From contig NC_067477.1 in the NCBI RefSeq assembly GCF_947179515.1, positions 117,253,562 to 117,317,561 on the forward strand: a DNA stretch of 64,000 bases. The letters run 5' to 3'. Source of the stretch: Apodemus sylvaticus (lineage: Eukaryota; Chordata; Mammalia; Rodentia; Muridae). Within the stretch, counting starts at the first letter, position 1; every line of letters starts with the position of its first letter. Below, in pieces: positions 33,280 to 44,330 of the stretch. The position numbers and the translations under genes were made by a program. A model generated the notes under the pieces. That model saw only the letters and a list, made by a program, of their open reading frames with translations. It ran no database searches and was not told the DNA's origin.

Positions 33280-33650
33280 ATTCCTATTGATCCTGACACA
33301 AACCACCACTGGTTGAAAACAACACAAACTCAGTACTTCTTAGTTCTAAAGTCAGAAACCAAACACAATCTCACTGAGTGAAAATCAGAGTTCCAAGTTA
33401 AACTCTAGCTCCAAGGCTCTGTATCCTTGCCTTCTCCAGCATCTAGAAGCTGCCCATGCTCCTCAACCTCAAGTCCCACAACGTTGATGCAATGGCTCCC
33501 ATGGGCCTATCTCCCTAACTCTGGGCTCCAACCACTCTCTTAGAAAGCCTTGTGAGTTACATTGGACCCACTCTAAGATTGGTCCAATCTTTTCTAATCT
33601 CAAGGTCTTCCATTGCACTGTCAATCCAACATTCTTTTTTCCATGTAAGA
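33280..33650 (-). mobile_element. MLT1-like LTR, antisense
   Basis: ACTGGTTGAAAACAACACAAACTC, AGTTCTAAAGTCAGAAACC, TCTCACTGAGTGAAAATCA, CCTTGCCTTCTCCAGCATCTAGAAGCTGCCC and CCTTGTGAGTTACATTGGACCCACTC appear in the antisense MLT1 order. Confidence 0.65.
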
Positions 33651-33689
33651 TGAGTAAGTCACGAGTTTTTGGAGATGAGGATGTAGATG

Positions 33690-33835
33690 TCCATCTTTTC
33701 TTACTTGGTCTACTGTGCCTCAGTTTCCCTACTTATACAATGAGGATGACAGTGCTCTCTCTCTCTAGGGAGGTCTTAGGATGTTACTGAGTGCCCAGCA
33801 CCATACCTGGCACAGAGGCTGTACGTAAAGAATGC
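33690..33835 (+). mobile_element. MIR SINE, sense
   Basis: GTGCCTCAGTTTCCCTACTTATACAATGAGGATGACAGTG...AGGTCTTAGGATGTTACTGAGTGCCCAGCACCATACCTGGCACAGAGGCTGTACGTAAAG, a typical sense MIR 3' half. Confidence 0.8.
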
Positions 33836-36800
33836 ACGGGCAGGTACTTCCTGCCCTTCTTCTGTGCTTTGAGTGCATCTGGGGTCACCAAGGCCCAACC
33901 CTTGCATTAATGGTGACTCAAAACACACTGCTGAAAGAACATGTCCAATGGCAATGGATGGCTCTGACCCCAGATGCTGCAGAAGGACTCTGCTCACCCA
34001 TCTGGTGGCTTCTGGGCAGCAACAGAGACTGAGAGTAGAAACATGGAATACTCAGTGCTGAGACACAAAATCCACATTGTTTTTGTTAGGAAAGTTGCAC
34101 AGAAAGTCATTCCATCTACATCTCCCACACTGGAACCACTCTCTCAGGTTGTCTTGGATGAAGACCCATTCTAGCCTCCTAGCCTTCCTGGGGCAGAAGT
34201 GAAGCCATCTACAAGAGATCACAACAGCCTGAGTCCCATATCCCTGTGGAAGCCCCAAGTCCTGTGTCCCTGAGAAGCTGACTCCGCACCACTGTCTGGG
34301 CTGAATGATAGACCAGGGTGACAGGAGCTGAGCAGCAACAGTTAAGTCAAAGCACACAGTGGGAAAGGCCTCTGGCCTTATTTTCTTCCCCATGTTACAA
34401 ATGACTTAAGAACATTTATACCCAAACAGTAGGAAGCGTGTGGTACACAGCTGGTAGCTAATAAAGTCAGGAGACAGTTTTTGAACACCTTAGATCTCAG
34501 CTTTATAGATGCCCCTTGCCCCAAGAGCTGAGAGAAAGACAGTAGTACCCAGGCTCCTACAGCTCCGAGTCCCAGGGGAGTCGGCCATTGTCCATGCCTT
34601 ATTTCTCTCCAGCACCAGACATGCCAGGCTGGGACCCCTTGCCCAGTCCCTGAAGTGTAGGATGTTGTTTTTCTAACTTCTGGTCTAGATCTCAGGAATA
34701 AGGCCAGAGCCTGGGGCTGCTCCAAGCTTAGAGGGTTGTGTCTGCTCTCAAATGAAGATTTGAAATTCAATTGCTTTTATGTAGTGGGCATGGTCTTCAG
34801 ATTCGGCCTTACTCCAGAGGCTGGGGCAAACTCACAAACTGTTTAAGTGACAAGGTAGACAAGTTGTTCAATGCTCACCTCTCTGACCAAGTGGTTTGAC
34901 TGAGAGGCCACAGAATGGCAACAGAAAAGTCTTGGAGGCACCTCCAGGACTGGGTCAAATACAACACATGCTCGATGCCTAAAAGTTGTTCTGAGGCTAG
35001 ACTTGGAGACCAGAGACGCAAAGAAGAGGCTTATGTGGAATCTATGGAGTCCAAGAACTGTAAAGCAAGATTTGAGAGCTTAGTATAGCAGGAAGCTCAC
35101 GCTGGTCACACTGATTACACCACAACCCACACGGCACAAAGGCAAAGCCTCCCTCACTGGTGTTCTATTTCCTGCAGTGGGATTGGATGATGCTGCCTCA
35201 GGGATGGAGTCAAGGCCAGTCTTTGATGCCTTCGTCACCAGGTCAGAAAGGTTCTAAACCTGCAGGAGAAAGGCAAAAACTATATGAGAGGGCCAGAGCC
35301 ACTCTTGTGTGAAAAGGGAAGGAATATCTGAGAACTCATGCGTAGACTCAACCATCCCACCAGAGAAGCCAAGCCTCACAGCAGGTCTGGCCAGAAAGCA
35401 AGGCAAAAGCTGTGGGAATTTGTTCTGCGCTGACCCAAAGGCCAGCTCTGCTTTCCTTATGTAGGCACAGGCAATGGGCTGCATATCCTCTGATGTCTAA
35501 GCTGGACATTCTTGCTCCGGGTGGGGTTGGACATCATCTGATCCCTAGCTATCCTCTAGCCTGGCCCAGGAGCCTAGTAAACAGTATGGCACCAAGAGAT
35601 GATTTGGCACTACTAGTGGGATTCAGAGATATTAGGGCTGCATTTATTTGCAGAGATGTAGGGAAGGCGTGGTGAGCCTTGTTCTTTCTCATGCTATCCT
35701 ATCTTAAGCCCAGGAGAAAGTGTCATTCTCTTTCTGGTGGCATCTATAAACCAGCCTAAAATACAACAATAAGCACAAGAAACCATAACCAGTTCCTCAT
35801 CACCCTCATCTGGTGCCTTTGTCACCTATTCATTGACTGCTTTGATATGGCAGATGCCTGATGCATTTGGATGCTCTCTCTTGGAGGATAAGCTGTGTCA
35901 GGACCACAGGTTCTCTTTCTGGAGTGATGGGCAGTCTCCATGGGCCAGGATGGAAACACTGAGGGCTTTTTTCTGTAACTTCCCTTGGTGGAGAGTTAGG
36001 CTGCAGGACAGAGGCCCTTTGGCCAAAATCCTGTGAGAACAGAGATGGAGACACGTCCCATCTCACTATTCCCCAGGACCTAGGGATGAGGACAGAGAGT
36101 AAGAAGTCAGGTCATCAACACTATACCTGTAGAAAGTTCTAGCAATGACAATTAGCAATGACAGTTCAAATGGCTAACATGCTCTGTGCTGATAGATTTA
36201 TATGTGGAGGCTAAGGGGCCAGTGGGTGGAATTCATGGGGTCTGTGAACTTGGGTGGAAAAAGTTACATGCTTAGTTTCACTGCCCATGCACTGAGATTT
36301 AGCTGCATTTACGGATGCAGGGAATGGAGCTCAGACATTCCAGGAGCACCCATGATCTGTCACCTGTCGAAATCAAAGTCCTCTTTCTTATCATAGTGTA
36401 TGTGTTAAAATATTCCACATTCCTGCTTCAGCTCATCACCATTCTGGAATAAGAGTACTTGTTAGACCTGCTATTACCTTGTATGTTAACACACACTTGT
36501 ACTGCAACACCTGGACTTGGAAGATATAAAACAAACACATATCTTTTGTATTTGAATAGATGTGGTCTCCTCTATAACCCCATGCATTATGTCTCATGCA
36601 TTTTACACTGTTGCTCTGGGGAGGGGTTCCAAAGTTTGACCCAACTCTCTTAACACAGTGACAAGCGTCAGAGTCTGGAGAGATTGCTGGGCAGTTGAGA
36701 ATTAGAGTCTGCTTGCTTTGTCAACATCACTACGCATAATCTTCCCAACTAGCCAATGTGCTAGGGTAGTGCTTGAAGGACCTGGGTAGACCTGTAAACA

Positions 36801-37614
36801 TGTCGTTGTGGTATAACTTGCCATACTGAATTTCCCATACTCATGGAAGTCCAGAATGCCTTTGGCCCAGGTCAGCTGATCTGAGGTAGGGTTGAATGAG
36901 ATCTCATCCCTGACTCTCTGATGAACCCCCTTATGTATTCTTTAAAAAGAAAATCCCAGGATAAACAGAGCTTGCTGGCAGTTAGGAGTAGAAAAACTGA
37001 GCCAAAAGGATGTAGGTTCCCAAGCAAGGCCAGCACCTCCCACTAGTAAGGGATTTCAGCCTTGGTATTTATCTGCTGATTACAAACACATTCCCACAAA
37101 GTTGTTTTAGTATTAAATTTAAGAAGTAGGAACTGCTTACTGGTATGTCCAGCTGCTGCTCTCCGAGGAAGAATCTTCCCTTCCAATACTGATCCATCCT
37201 TCCCCTCACAGAGACCTATCTCCCTGACAGAGGCCACTTACCTTCCAGGCTTGAAGAATTTGGTCCTTCATCTTTTCATACATGACACTTGGCATCCTCA
37301 GTGTATTTTGGTAGCAGTAGTATGTCTCATGCAGATGGTCCACACTGTAGCTATTAGGTAGTCATTTAATAATCAGTTTGACATTTATAGAGGGCCTCAA
37401 GGGCCTTGGGATGACTGTTGTCTTCAAATGGGAGGAGAGGGTACTCTAGTTTTGCATATGTTTTCCAGAGAAGATGCACACAGGGATCCATGTTTTGGTA
37501 TACGTTCCATCATCCTTAACATGTTTCAAGCAGAGGCATATTTAAATGCACAGAACTGAGATGTAATCTTCAGATCCCATAATTTTATAGTCTTGTGTTT
37601 TCTGCAAAATTTTC
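33836..37614. other. Unique non-coding sequence
   Basis: Nearly 4 kb with no repeat or exon I can support. Minus-strand frames of 113 and 130 codons (34052-34393, 34378-34770) show no known domains and no adjacent splice logic. Confidence 0.4.
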
Positions 37615-37682
37615 AAAAGCAGTTTTCTTTCTTTTTTTTTTCTTTTTCTTTTTTTCTTTTGCTACTTGAAAGAGGTCTTCTA
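37615..37682. repeat. T/C-rich tract
   Basis: (TTTC)-like polypyrimidine run at 37625-37660 immediately upstream of the B1. Confidence 0.8.
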
Positions 37683-37857
37683 GAGCCAGGCAGTGGTGAC
37701 GCACACCTTTGATCCCAAAACTCAGGGGGCAGAGGCAAAAAGATCTTTGAGGTCAAGATGCCAGCCTGGTCTACAGAGTGAATTTCAGGGCAGCCAGGGC
37801 TATGAAGAGAAACCCTGTCTTGAAAACCAAAACAACAACAACAACAACAACAACAAG
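37683..37857 (+). mobile_element. B1 SINE with (CAA)n tail
   Basis: GAGCCAGGCAGTGGTGACGCACACCTTTGATCCC start, GGCAGAGGCA, GCCAGCCTGGTCTACAGAGTG, GAAACCCTGTCTTG end, followed by (ACA)~8. Confidence 0.93.
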
Positions 37858-37949
37858 TCCTCTAAATTGACTCAACACAAAACTTAACCCACTTGAGTTT
37901 AAAGCAAGTTTGTCACTTAGGTCTATCTTTTGTTCTGTTTGACCCATGT

Positions 37950-38478
37950 TGTGAACCCCAAAAAACCACCCGGAGCCGATATGGTGCAATCATGCTAGGG
38001 TCTTTATTCAAGCTTGAGCTCGGGCCACACTGCCGTCTGACACAATGGGACGGGAGGGTGAAGTCCTGAACTCTCAGCAGGATAGGGTTTTATAGGAAGG
38101 ACATATGTTTTATAGGAAATGTCAAGCAAGTGAGGGGGTTTCTAGCCTGGCACATAGCTGATTGGGGGCAGGCAGAGGGGCTATTATGGAATTTCATTGC
38201 CCTTTAAAATAATTGGCTGGTACTGGGAGCCAAACCATAAACTTAACTTCTGCTTTCTTCCTGATTGGTGGTTGTTGGAAAGTGAAGTGCCAGGGGCAGG
38301 CTTGTAAGCTGGAGGTCCAGGGATTTTTTTTAATTTTTTTTTTTTTTTTGAGGTCCAGGTTTGTTGGTGAATAACCTGGAAACTAGTGTTGGATGCCGGC
38401 CGGCTTGTTGGTTAACTTGAGTTCAGCTCTAGGTCAGGTTCTCTACGATGGAGTGTGAACCCAAGATCTGGTCTCACA
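37950..38478 (-). mobile_element. Solo LTR (ERVK-like), antisense
   Basis: On the minus strand the interval starts TGTGAGACCAGATC and ends GGGGTTCACA, as expected for an LTR. A poly(A) signal (AATAAAGACC; + strand GGTCTTTATT at 37999-38008) lies ~50 bp from the end. No internal ERV sequence adjoins and no clear target duplication was seen. A T-rich tract at 38325-38348 is flanked by repeated GAGGTCCAGG. The family was not identified with certainty. Confidence 0.55.
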
Positions 38479-38624
38479 TTTACCTTTAAAGACTTGCAGA
38501 TGGAGTAGGATAAAAATTCTAGTGAACTAAGGAATATGGTCATTTGTTGGATCAGAAAAACCCAGAACCTGTCAAGAGGGAGTCTGCCAAGGACCAGCCT
38601 TGGTTTGGAGAGGGGTTCTGAGAA

Positions 38625-39288
38625 TGTAAGACCCGAAAAACGAGGGTGCCCCAGCGCCCCATGCCTTGGGAGGCGACATCCATATCACTCGTGAGAAACG
38701 GTCTTGATGCAATAACAAGAGGATTTTTATTCCAGAGACTCTGGGGTCCACAGTTGTACACTGCACAGGGGTAGAGGACCATGGGATCCTGAGTGCAGAA
38801 TTGGGACAGCTTTTATAAGTTTACAACAAAGCCCATGAATCACAAACCAATCATTCCTTAGCATCCAGAGCCTGCATAGTGTGAGCCAATCTATTTGTAC
38901 CACTTCATAGTTTTTAAAAGGCCAATCAGTTTAAATTATCAGAGCCCACGCTCTGTGGGCCAATTAGTTTCCTATGTTCTTGGAGGTCGCATGAATTCCT
39001 GGGTGGGGGTAATGGTGTAAGCAGTTTACAGAAGCAAGATAAGCAGATAATTAGCTCATTTCCAGTTACCAGGGCCAGGATCACCTATTTTAGTCTAGCT
39101 CTTAACAAAGGGCGGGCTCTGGAATGCAACCTTTTACCTAGTTTCTAACAAAGAGCGGACTCTGGAATATGAAGTGTTTGGGGCTCCTTAGAAGGCTGGA
39201 GTTAGAGCTTCTTTGGAGCGAGATAGCATTTTAAACTTCTGACTTCTTGGGGTCATTAGAGAGTTAGGCTGCATTTTCTATCCTTTCA
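38625..39288 (-). mobile_element. Gammaretroviral (VL30-like) LTR, antisense
   Basis: Reads TGAAAGGATAG...GGTCTTACA on the minus strand, 664 bp. It has the same U3, R and U5 as the 3' LTR at 44331-44952, including the poly(A) signal region (+ TTTTTATTCC at 38727-38736). U3 contains an internal repeat of the word CTCTTTGTTAGAAACTAGG / CCCTTTGTTAAGAGCTAG. No primer binding site follows its U5, so it is a solo LTR or the remnant of a rearranged provirus. Flanking tetranucleotides AGAA/AGAG may be a decayed target duplication. Confidence 0.8.
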
Positions 39289-39297
39289 AGAGGAGGC

Positions 39298-39771
39298 TGA
39301 GAGACCCCCAACTCAATGTTTTTAGACCTCTAAGCAACTAGCCCAGTACAGAGTAACTTGTTTTTCTGCTTTCAGCTTGAGAAAGATAGCCCACTCGGTT
39401 CTAGTTCCAATGTTTAACTATACAATGCTCCAAGGACGTTTGCTCCAGATAATCTCTAACCTTCCTTACTTCCTCATTCTATACTTCCCCATTCCATGCA
39501 TGTTTTGTCCTCCACCCCTTGCCTTGTGAATTGTGTCCTCCAACCCTTGTCTTGTGATTTTTCCCCTTTAAATACCCCTGACTTCAGTTGCACAGGGTCC
39601 TCAGTTCTCTACCCCTGTGCGGTGTACGGCTGTGGAACCCAGAATTCTGGAATAAAGAAATCCTCATGCTATTGCATCAAGACCATTTCTCGTGAGTGAT
39701 TTGGGTGTCGCCTTCCAAGGTGTGGGGTGCTGGAACACCCTCGTTTTTTTTTGGGGGGGGGGGGTCTTACT
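39298..39771 (+). mobile_element. 5' LTR with divergent U3
   Basis: Begins TGAGAGACCCCC and ends GGGTCTTAC(T), 474 bp. TATA-like TTTAAATA at 39567-39574, the R-region words TTCTCTACCCCTGTGCGGTGTACGGCTGTGG, poly(A) signal AATAAA at 39651-39656, and U5 AGTGATTTGGGTGTCGCCTTCC. R-U5 match the other two related LTRs, but U3 (39298-39560) does not. Expanded T and G11 runs occur near the U5 end at 39744-39765. Confidence 0.8.
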
Positions 39772-39776
39772 TTTTT

Positions 39777-39789
39777 TGGTGCATTGGCC
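39777..39789 (+). promoter_or_regulatory. tRNA-Gly-type primer binding site
   Basis: TGGTGCATTGGCC lies 5 bases after the LTR end and is complementary to the 3' end of tRNA-Gly. Matching breaks down after 13 bases. tRNA-Gly priming is known for VL30 elements. Confidence 0.8.
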
Positions 39790-40520
39790 AGAAAGTGCGA
39801 CTTTCCTCACACGTGAGAATCAACTTGGAGGTAAAGGGGATCCCCTCTGGAATGTATGTGTGCCAGCTGGTGTCTGTGTCCTGAATGTCTGTACTGGTCT
39901 GTTTTCTGTATTTGAGGAGGCACGCGTTTTCAGTGGACAGCTGTCCTCTCGGGTTCATAAGAACCAGAGGAACATGGTGAGCAGATGTGCTCTGTACCAC
40001 AGGCTGCGACCCGGGGATACTTTCCCGGATATTTTGGGGGAACTCCAGAGACCCTGGAATATTCCCGTCTGAATGTCGGAGAGGACGCGGTAGTTCTACT
40101 GAACTGGAGAACTTATACGCCCTGGCCATCTAGTTTTCTGATCTGGTTCTGTTCGGTTTTGCTTGCAAGCTTCTGGGGTTCAGAGAGCCTGTCTGGTGCG
40201 GAGCTCAACTGGCAACTGCTAAAGTCGAGACAGTGGGGGTCTGGACGAAGCTGGACCCTGGAAGAGCTAAATAAGGCTCTCTTCCATCTGTAAATCTGGT
40301 TTGTCTGGTTTCTGTAGTGTGTGCAGGTATGCCTGGTATCTGAAACTGGGCCCCTCTAGGGGCAAATTGTGTGATTTTCCTTGCTCTGTGTTCTTGAATC
40401 TAGAGGTCTGACGGTGGCAGGGGCAGGCTGTTTATTTGGTGTTGATTTGTATCGTGTTTTGTGTTCTTGGACTTGGACAGACAATATTATTTGGACTTTG
40501 AAAAGCAACTCTCTCTGTGG

Positions 40521-40578
40521 CACCAAAATCAGGTCATGTGACTCAAGCTCACCAAAATCAGGTCACATGACTCAAGCG
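40521..40578 (+). promoter_or_regulatory. Two 29-bp repeats with M-box + AP-1 sites
   Basis: Two adjacent copies (40521-40549, 40550-40578) of a unit starting CACCAAAATCAGGTCA. Each overlaps an M-box-type E-box (TCATGTGA at 40534; TCACATGA at 40563) with a perfect AP-1 site TGACTCA (40539-40545 and 40568-40574). A third partial start, CACCAACTTAG, follows. The copies differ by two central bases that invert the E-box while keeping it intact. Regulatory activity is inference. Confidence 0.6.
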
Positions 40579-41141
40579 CACCAACTTAGAACAAAAGGGG
40601 AGACAAAATACTTGGGCTCTGACGTCCCCTGAAAAGGAAAACAAGTCTTAACAAGACGTTCAGTGTGGCAGGTACAATAATTTTGGGTTTAAGATGATTT
40701 ATTTCTTTTATTTTAATTTGTTTAAATTGTTATGATCGATGTGATGTTAAACTTTGTGGTTATATTGTTCCTCTAGGAGAGAGGTCAAAATAAGGGAGAC
40801 CTCCAGAAGACTAGATTCTAAAATATTAAATGGAAAAATTTGTCTTTGTGATACCAAAATCTTTATAATTGGTATTAAGTTCAAGTCATAAGTTCTTATT
40901 TGATACAGGGTTTATTTTGATAGAAAATCAAGGTTTTCATTGGTATAAATACTAAATTTGAAAGTACAGGATTTACACCCAGTTCTTTGTTATTATTACC
41001 GATCTGTGATGTTTAAGCCTATGAGTTTAGGGCTAAATAGAAATAGAAGGCTCTGAATTTATTGTTAGGATGTTTTCTAGGTTTTAATCAGAAATAGCTG
41101 AAGATAGTTTAACAGACAACAGACCGCATTACTTTACATAG

Positions 41142-41540
41142 TGTACTGGCTAGTTTTGTGTGTCAACTTGACACAGGCTGGAGTTATCACAGAGAAAGGA
41201 GCTTTAGTTGGGGAAGTGCTTCCATGAGATCCAGCTGTGGGGCATTTTCTCAATTAGTGATCAAGTGGTGAGGGCCCCTTGTGGGTGGTTCCACCTTTGG
41301 GCTGGTGCTCTTGGGTTCTATAAGAGAGCAGGCTGAGCAAGCCTGGGGAAGCAAGCCAGTAAGAAACATCCATCCATGACCTCTCCATCATCTCCTACTT
41401 CCTGACCTGCTTGAGTTCCAGTCCTGACTTTCTTTTGTGATGAACAGCAATGCAGAAGTATAAGCTGAATAAACCCTTTCCTCCCCAACTTGCTTCTTGG
41501 TCATGATGTTTGTGCAGAAATAGAAACCCTGACTAAGACA
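41142..41540 (+). mobile_element. MT-family MaLR solo LTR, 5-bp TSD
   Basis: TGTACTGGCTAGTTTTGTGTGTCAACTTGACACAGG ... TTCTATAAGAGAGCAGGCTGAGCAAGCC ... GCTGAATAAACCCTTTCC ... CCCTGACTAAGACA. Complete 399 bp LTR with TATA-like and AATAAA signals. CATAG at 41137-41141 and 41541-41545 is an exact 5 bp target duplication, typical of ERVL-MaLR. It inserted into the ERV leader, so it is younger than that provirus. Confidence 0.95.
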
Positions 41541-42138
41541 CATAGATAGTTGGTTTTCAAAAACATCAAAAATCCATAGTATATGATGTTTAAGTCTTAA
41601 AATCTGTGTTGAGCTTTCTATATATTTTCAGTTGATATTGGTCACTCTCAGATTTCTCATGGTATTGAAGACTGTTAGTCTCATAGACAGCCCAAGCTGT
41701 TTAATCCTGAGAATGCTGATATAGATTTAAATAAATGATTTTCAGGTGACATAAAATTTAAAGCCAGGACATGAGTTAATTCTTACAATGTTAATTCGTA
41801 AGTGTTAATTCTGACAGTCTTTTAAGATAATACAGATGAAAAGGGTTCTGTTTGATTGACAGGGATGATAAACTAGGTGTTATGTCTATCTTGTAGTTTA
41901 TAATTTATAATTATGCTCAATTGATATTTGGAGAGGACCACAGAATGGAGCAGGAGAGGACCTGAGACCACCTATCCTGATACCATGGTAGCTCTCTCAC
42001 AAAGGATATGTTTCCCAAGAGACTAATTAATCTCTTTGAGACTGTTTTAATTGTAATACAGGAAGCCAAAAAGATTACCCCCTCAGACAAAAGGTAAGAG
42101 GCACCTGAAAGACCAACACCAGACTCCATTGGCAGGTC

Positions 42139-42372
42139 TTGAGGGCATGGCAGCCCACAAATTTGACCAAGGTATGTAATGTTAAGCAGGTACCAGATGA
42201 GTCACCTGCAGCTTTTCTAGAGCAGCTCATAGAGGTATTCTGCCAATATACATGCTATGACTCCAGGGGCTCAGAATATAAAGCTACTATGACAATGGCT
42301 CTTATAGACAGGGCTAGTAGAGATATCAGGAAAAAGCTTCCGAGGTTAGAGGGATTTGGTGCAGGTTGCTGA
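42139..42372 (+). pseudogene. gag: ERV gag capsid remnant
   Basis: A 77-codon frame resembles the C-terminal part of gammaretroviral capsid (major homology-type segment rich in ESPAAFLEQL). It ends at a TGA at 42370. The matrix and N-terminal capsid coding parts were not recognised upstream, where only AT-rich leader is seen. Confidence 0.7.
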
Positions 42373-42455
42373 GAAGGTCTGTAGAAGGATTTGGTAGTAT
42401 AAGTTGTTGAGAAAGTCTGTAGAGAGATTTAGTACAGTTTGCTGAGACAGGGAGA
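42353..42455 (+). repeat. ~36-bp degenerate triplication in gag
   Basis: GATTTGGTGCAGGTTGCTGAGAAGG..., GATTTGGTAGTATAAGTTGTTGAGAAAG... and GATTTAGTACAGTTTGCTGAGA start at 42353, 42388 and 42425. The unit covers the capsid-nucleocapsid junction, and its drift suggests the duplication is old. Confidence 0.75.
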
Positions 42456-42567
42456 CAGAGGAGGAGAAGAAATGGAAAAAAAGAAAGAAAATGACAGAGA
42501 AGGAAGGAAGCTAAATCCTGGATATAATAGTTAGGAAAAGCAGAAAAGGGAGACAGAAAAGGACCAG

Positions 42568-42609
42568 TGTGCATATTGTAAGGAGAGAGGCCACTGAGCC
42601 AGAGTGTGC
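42568..42609 (+). pseudogene. gag: ERV gag nucleocapsid zinc knuckle, with stop
   Basis: A CX2CX4HX4C zinc-knuckle pattern is visible in the same frame as the capsid remnant (Cys codons at 42568, 42577 and 42607; His at 42592). A TGA stop at 42595-42597 lies inside the knuckle right after the His codon. Confidence 0.75.
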
Positions 42610-42647
42610 CCTAACAAATAGAATCTGGGAGCAGGATTTCCCAGGTC

Positions 42648-42923
42648 TTGGGAAAAGTGCCCCCAAATGACAAACCCAGGTGTTATCCCTGGGTGAAGAC
42701 AGTGACTAGGGGAGATGGGGTTTCTGACCACCTCCCCCAACCCAGGAAAACTGTGGGAATGAAAGAGAAACCCACTCAGTTCTTGATGGACACAGGGGCT
42801 CAACACTCAGTCTTTCAAGCCAATGGCGCTGTTTCCAAGAAAAGATCTTGGGTCCAAGAAGCCACTGGCACCAAAATATATTCATGGACTACCCGAAGAA
42901 CAGTGGACCTAGGGATGGGATAG
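42648..42923 (+). pseudogene. pro: ERV protease remnant
   Basis: The frame contains the aspartic protease active-site motif DTGA (codons near 42786) followed by a QHSVF-type context and a WVQEATG segment. It is shifted relative to the gag frame and truncated by a stop at 42921. Confidence 0.8.
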
Positions 42924-43181
42924 GTAGCCCATTCATTTAGGGTCACCCCAGACTGTTCCTACTCTCTGTTGGAGTAAGACATACTCTCCAAAATGGGGAG
43001 AAGGGGAGATATGCTTCCTGCCCAACAGGCTGCAACTAACTGGCCCAAAAAGAGAGACTGACCCTTGCTGAAAGTTGCTACAGACAGGAGCAGTTTTCTC
43101 CATGATAGACAGAGATAAGCAGGTGCTGCTATAGTAGATGACACAAATGTCATATGGGTAGAAGAATGTTTACCCCCTGGC

Positions 43182-43440
43182 ATGTCAATGCAGAAAGTGG
43201 AGCTTGTTTCCCTCACCAAGACATTGGAACTTGGAACCAGCAAGAAAATCAACATCCACATGGATAACAGATATGCTTTTGCCACAGCCCACGTCCACAG
43301 GGATATATGCCAAGAGGACTGCTCACATCAGAGGAAACCAACAAGAAATCTTGGACTGCTTGGGTGTCCTAATGAAGTCAGCCACTGTGAGTATTCACTG
43401 CCCAGGATGTCCAAAGGGAAAGGACTCAATGGGCAATAAC
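43182..43440 (+). pseudogene. pol: ERV RNase H remnant
   Basis: Contains an MDNRYAFATAH segment like the third catalytic-Asp region of gammaretroviral RNase H, then a frame change; the HCPGCPKGKDS-like segment at about 43396-43428 lies in another frame. Only ~200 bp separate it from the protease, so the RT polymerase domain is deleted. Confidence 0.75.
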
Positions 43441-43887
43441 CAGGAAGAGCAAGTGGCTCCAGGAATGGATGTGCAGGAGCTTATACTGGTTATGGGTCTG
43501 TAAGAGACAGCCACTGGGAAATGGAACAAAATTAAGAAACAGCCTCACTTAAAAAAAGGACTGAGATTGCTAACCACCCTACCAACTATTACCAAGAGAA
43601 GGTGCACACAAGAAGGGAAAACTATATTCCCCAGAAAGTAAGTCAAAGACTTACTAGGCCAAATGCACAGATGGACTCATCTAGGGGATTAAAAACCTTG
43701 TCCTGGCAGTTAAGGGACCAAACGTATATATTTATGACTCAGGTTTTAGGCTAGAGAGATAATAGAACAGTGTAAGACATGCTAGCAAGTAAATGCTTAT
43801 GCAGTAAAGAGTAAACAGGGCAAAAAACCTAGAAGAGAACAACCTAGAGTATATTAAGAGATTTTATACAAGCTAAGGCAGGAGAAT

Positions 43888-44100
43888 ATGGTTATAAAAT
43901 GCCTTCTAGCATTTATAGATACTTTCTCTAGATGGGGTGAGACTTTCCCCAGTAGGCAGGAAATAACTGCCAGGGTTAGAAAAACTTTTCCGAGTTTCAG
44001 ATTGCCCAAGGTAACTGGATCAGACAATGGTTCTGTTTTTGTTTCTAAGGTAAGTCAGAAATTGACAAAGATATTGGGGACTAATTGGAAACATTATTGA
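43888..44100 (+). pseudogene. pol: ERV integrase core remnant
   Basis: A 70-codon frame with a FIDTFSRW segment and a SDNGSVFVSKVSQ segment, i.e. part of the DD(35)E integrase core, ending in TGA at 44098. The zinc-binding domain and the region carrying the catalytic Glu are not intact. Only ~230 bp remain before the 3' LTR, so env is absent. Confidence 0.8.
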
Positions 44101-44316
44101 ACTACTGTCCCCAGAGCTCAAGGCAGGTAGAGAAAATAAACAAAACCCTATGAGACCTTAACTAAATTGACCTTGGAGACTGGCTTAGGCTGGGTGGTGC
44201 CTCTCCCCTTGTTTCTAAAGAGCCCCTGGGGACTAACTGTAAGAGAGCCTTCTGAGCCAAGAGGAGGCTAACCTTTAATTCTCCTAGTTAATCAAAGATT
44301 AGAACTCCTAACAAGA

Positions 44317-44330
44317 GAAGAAGTGGGGAA
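44317..44330 (+). promoter_or_regulatory. Polypurine tract of the ERV
   Basis: GAAGAAGTGGGGAA directly precedes the 3' LTR, the position of a plus-strand primer. Confidence 0.65.
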
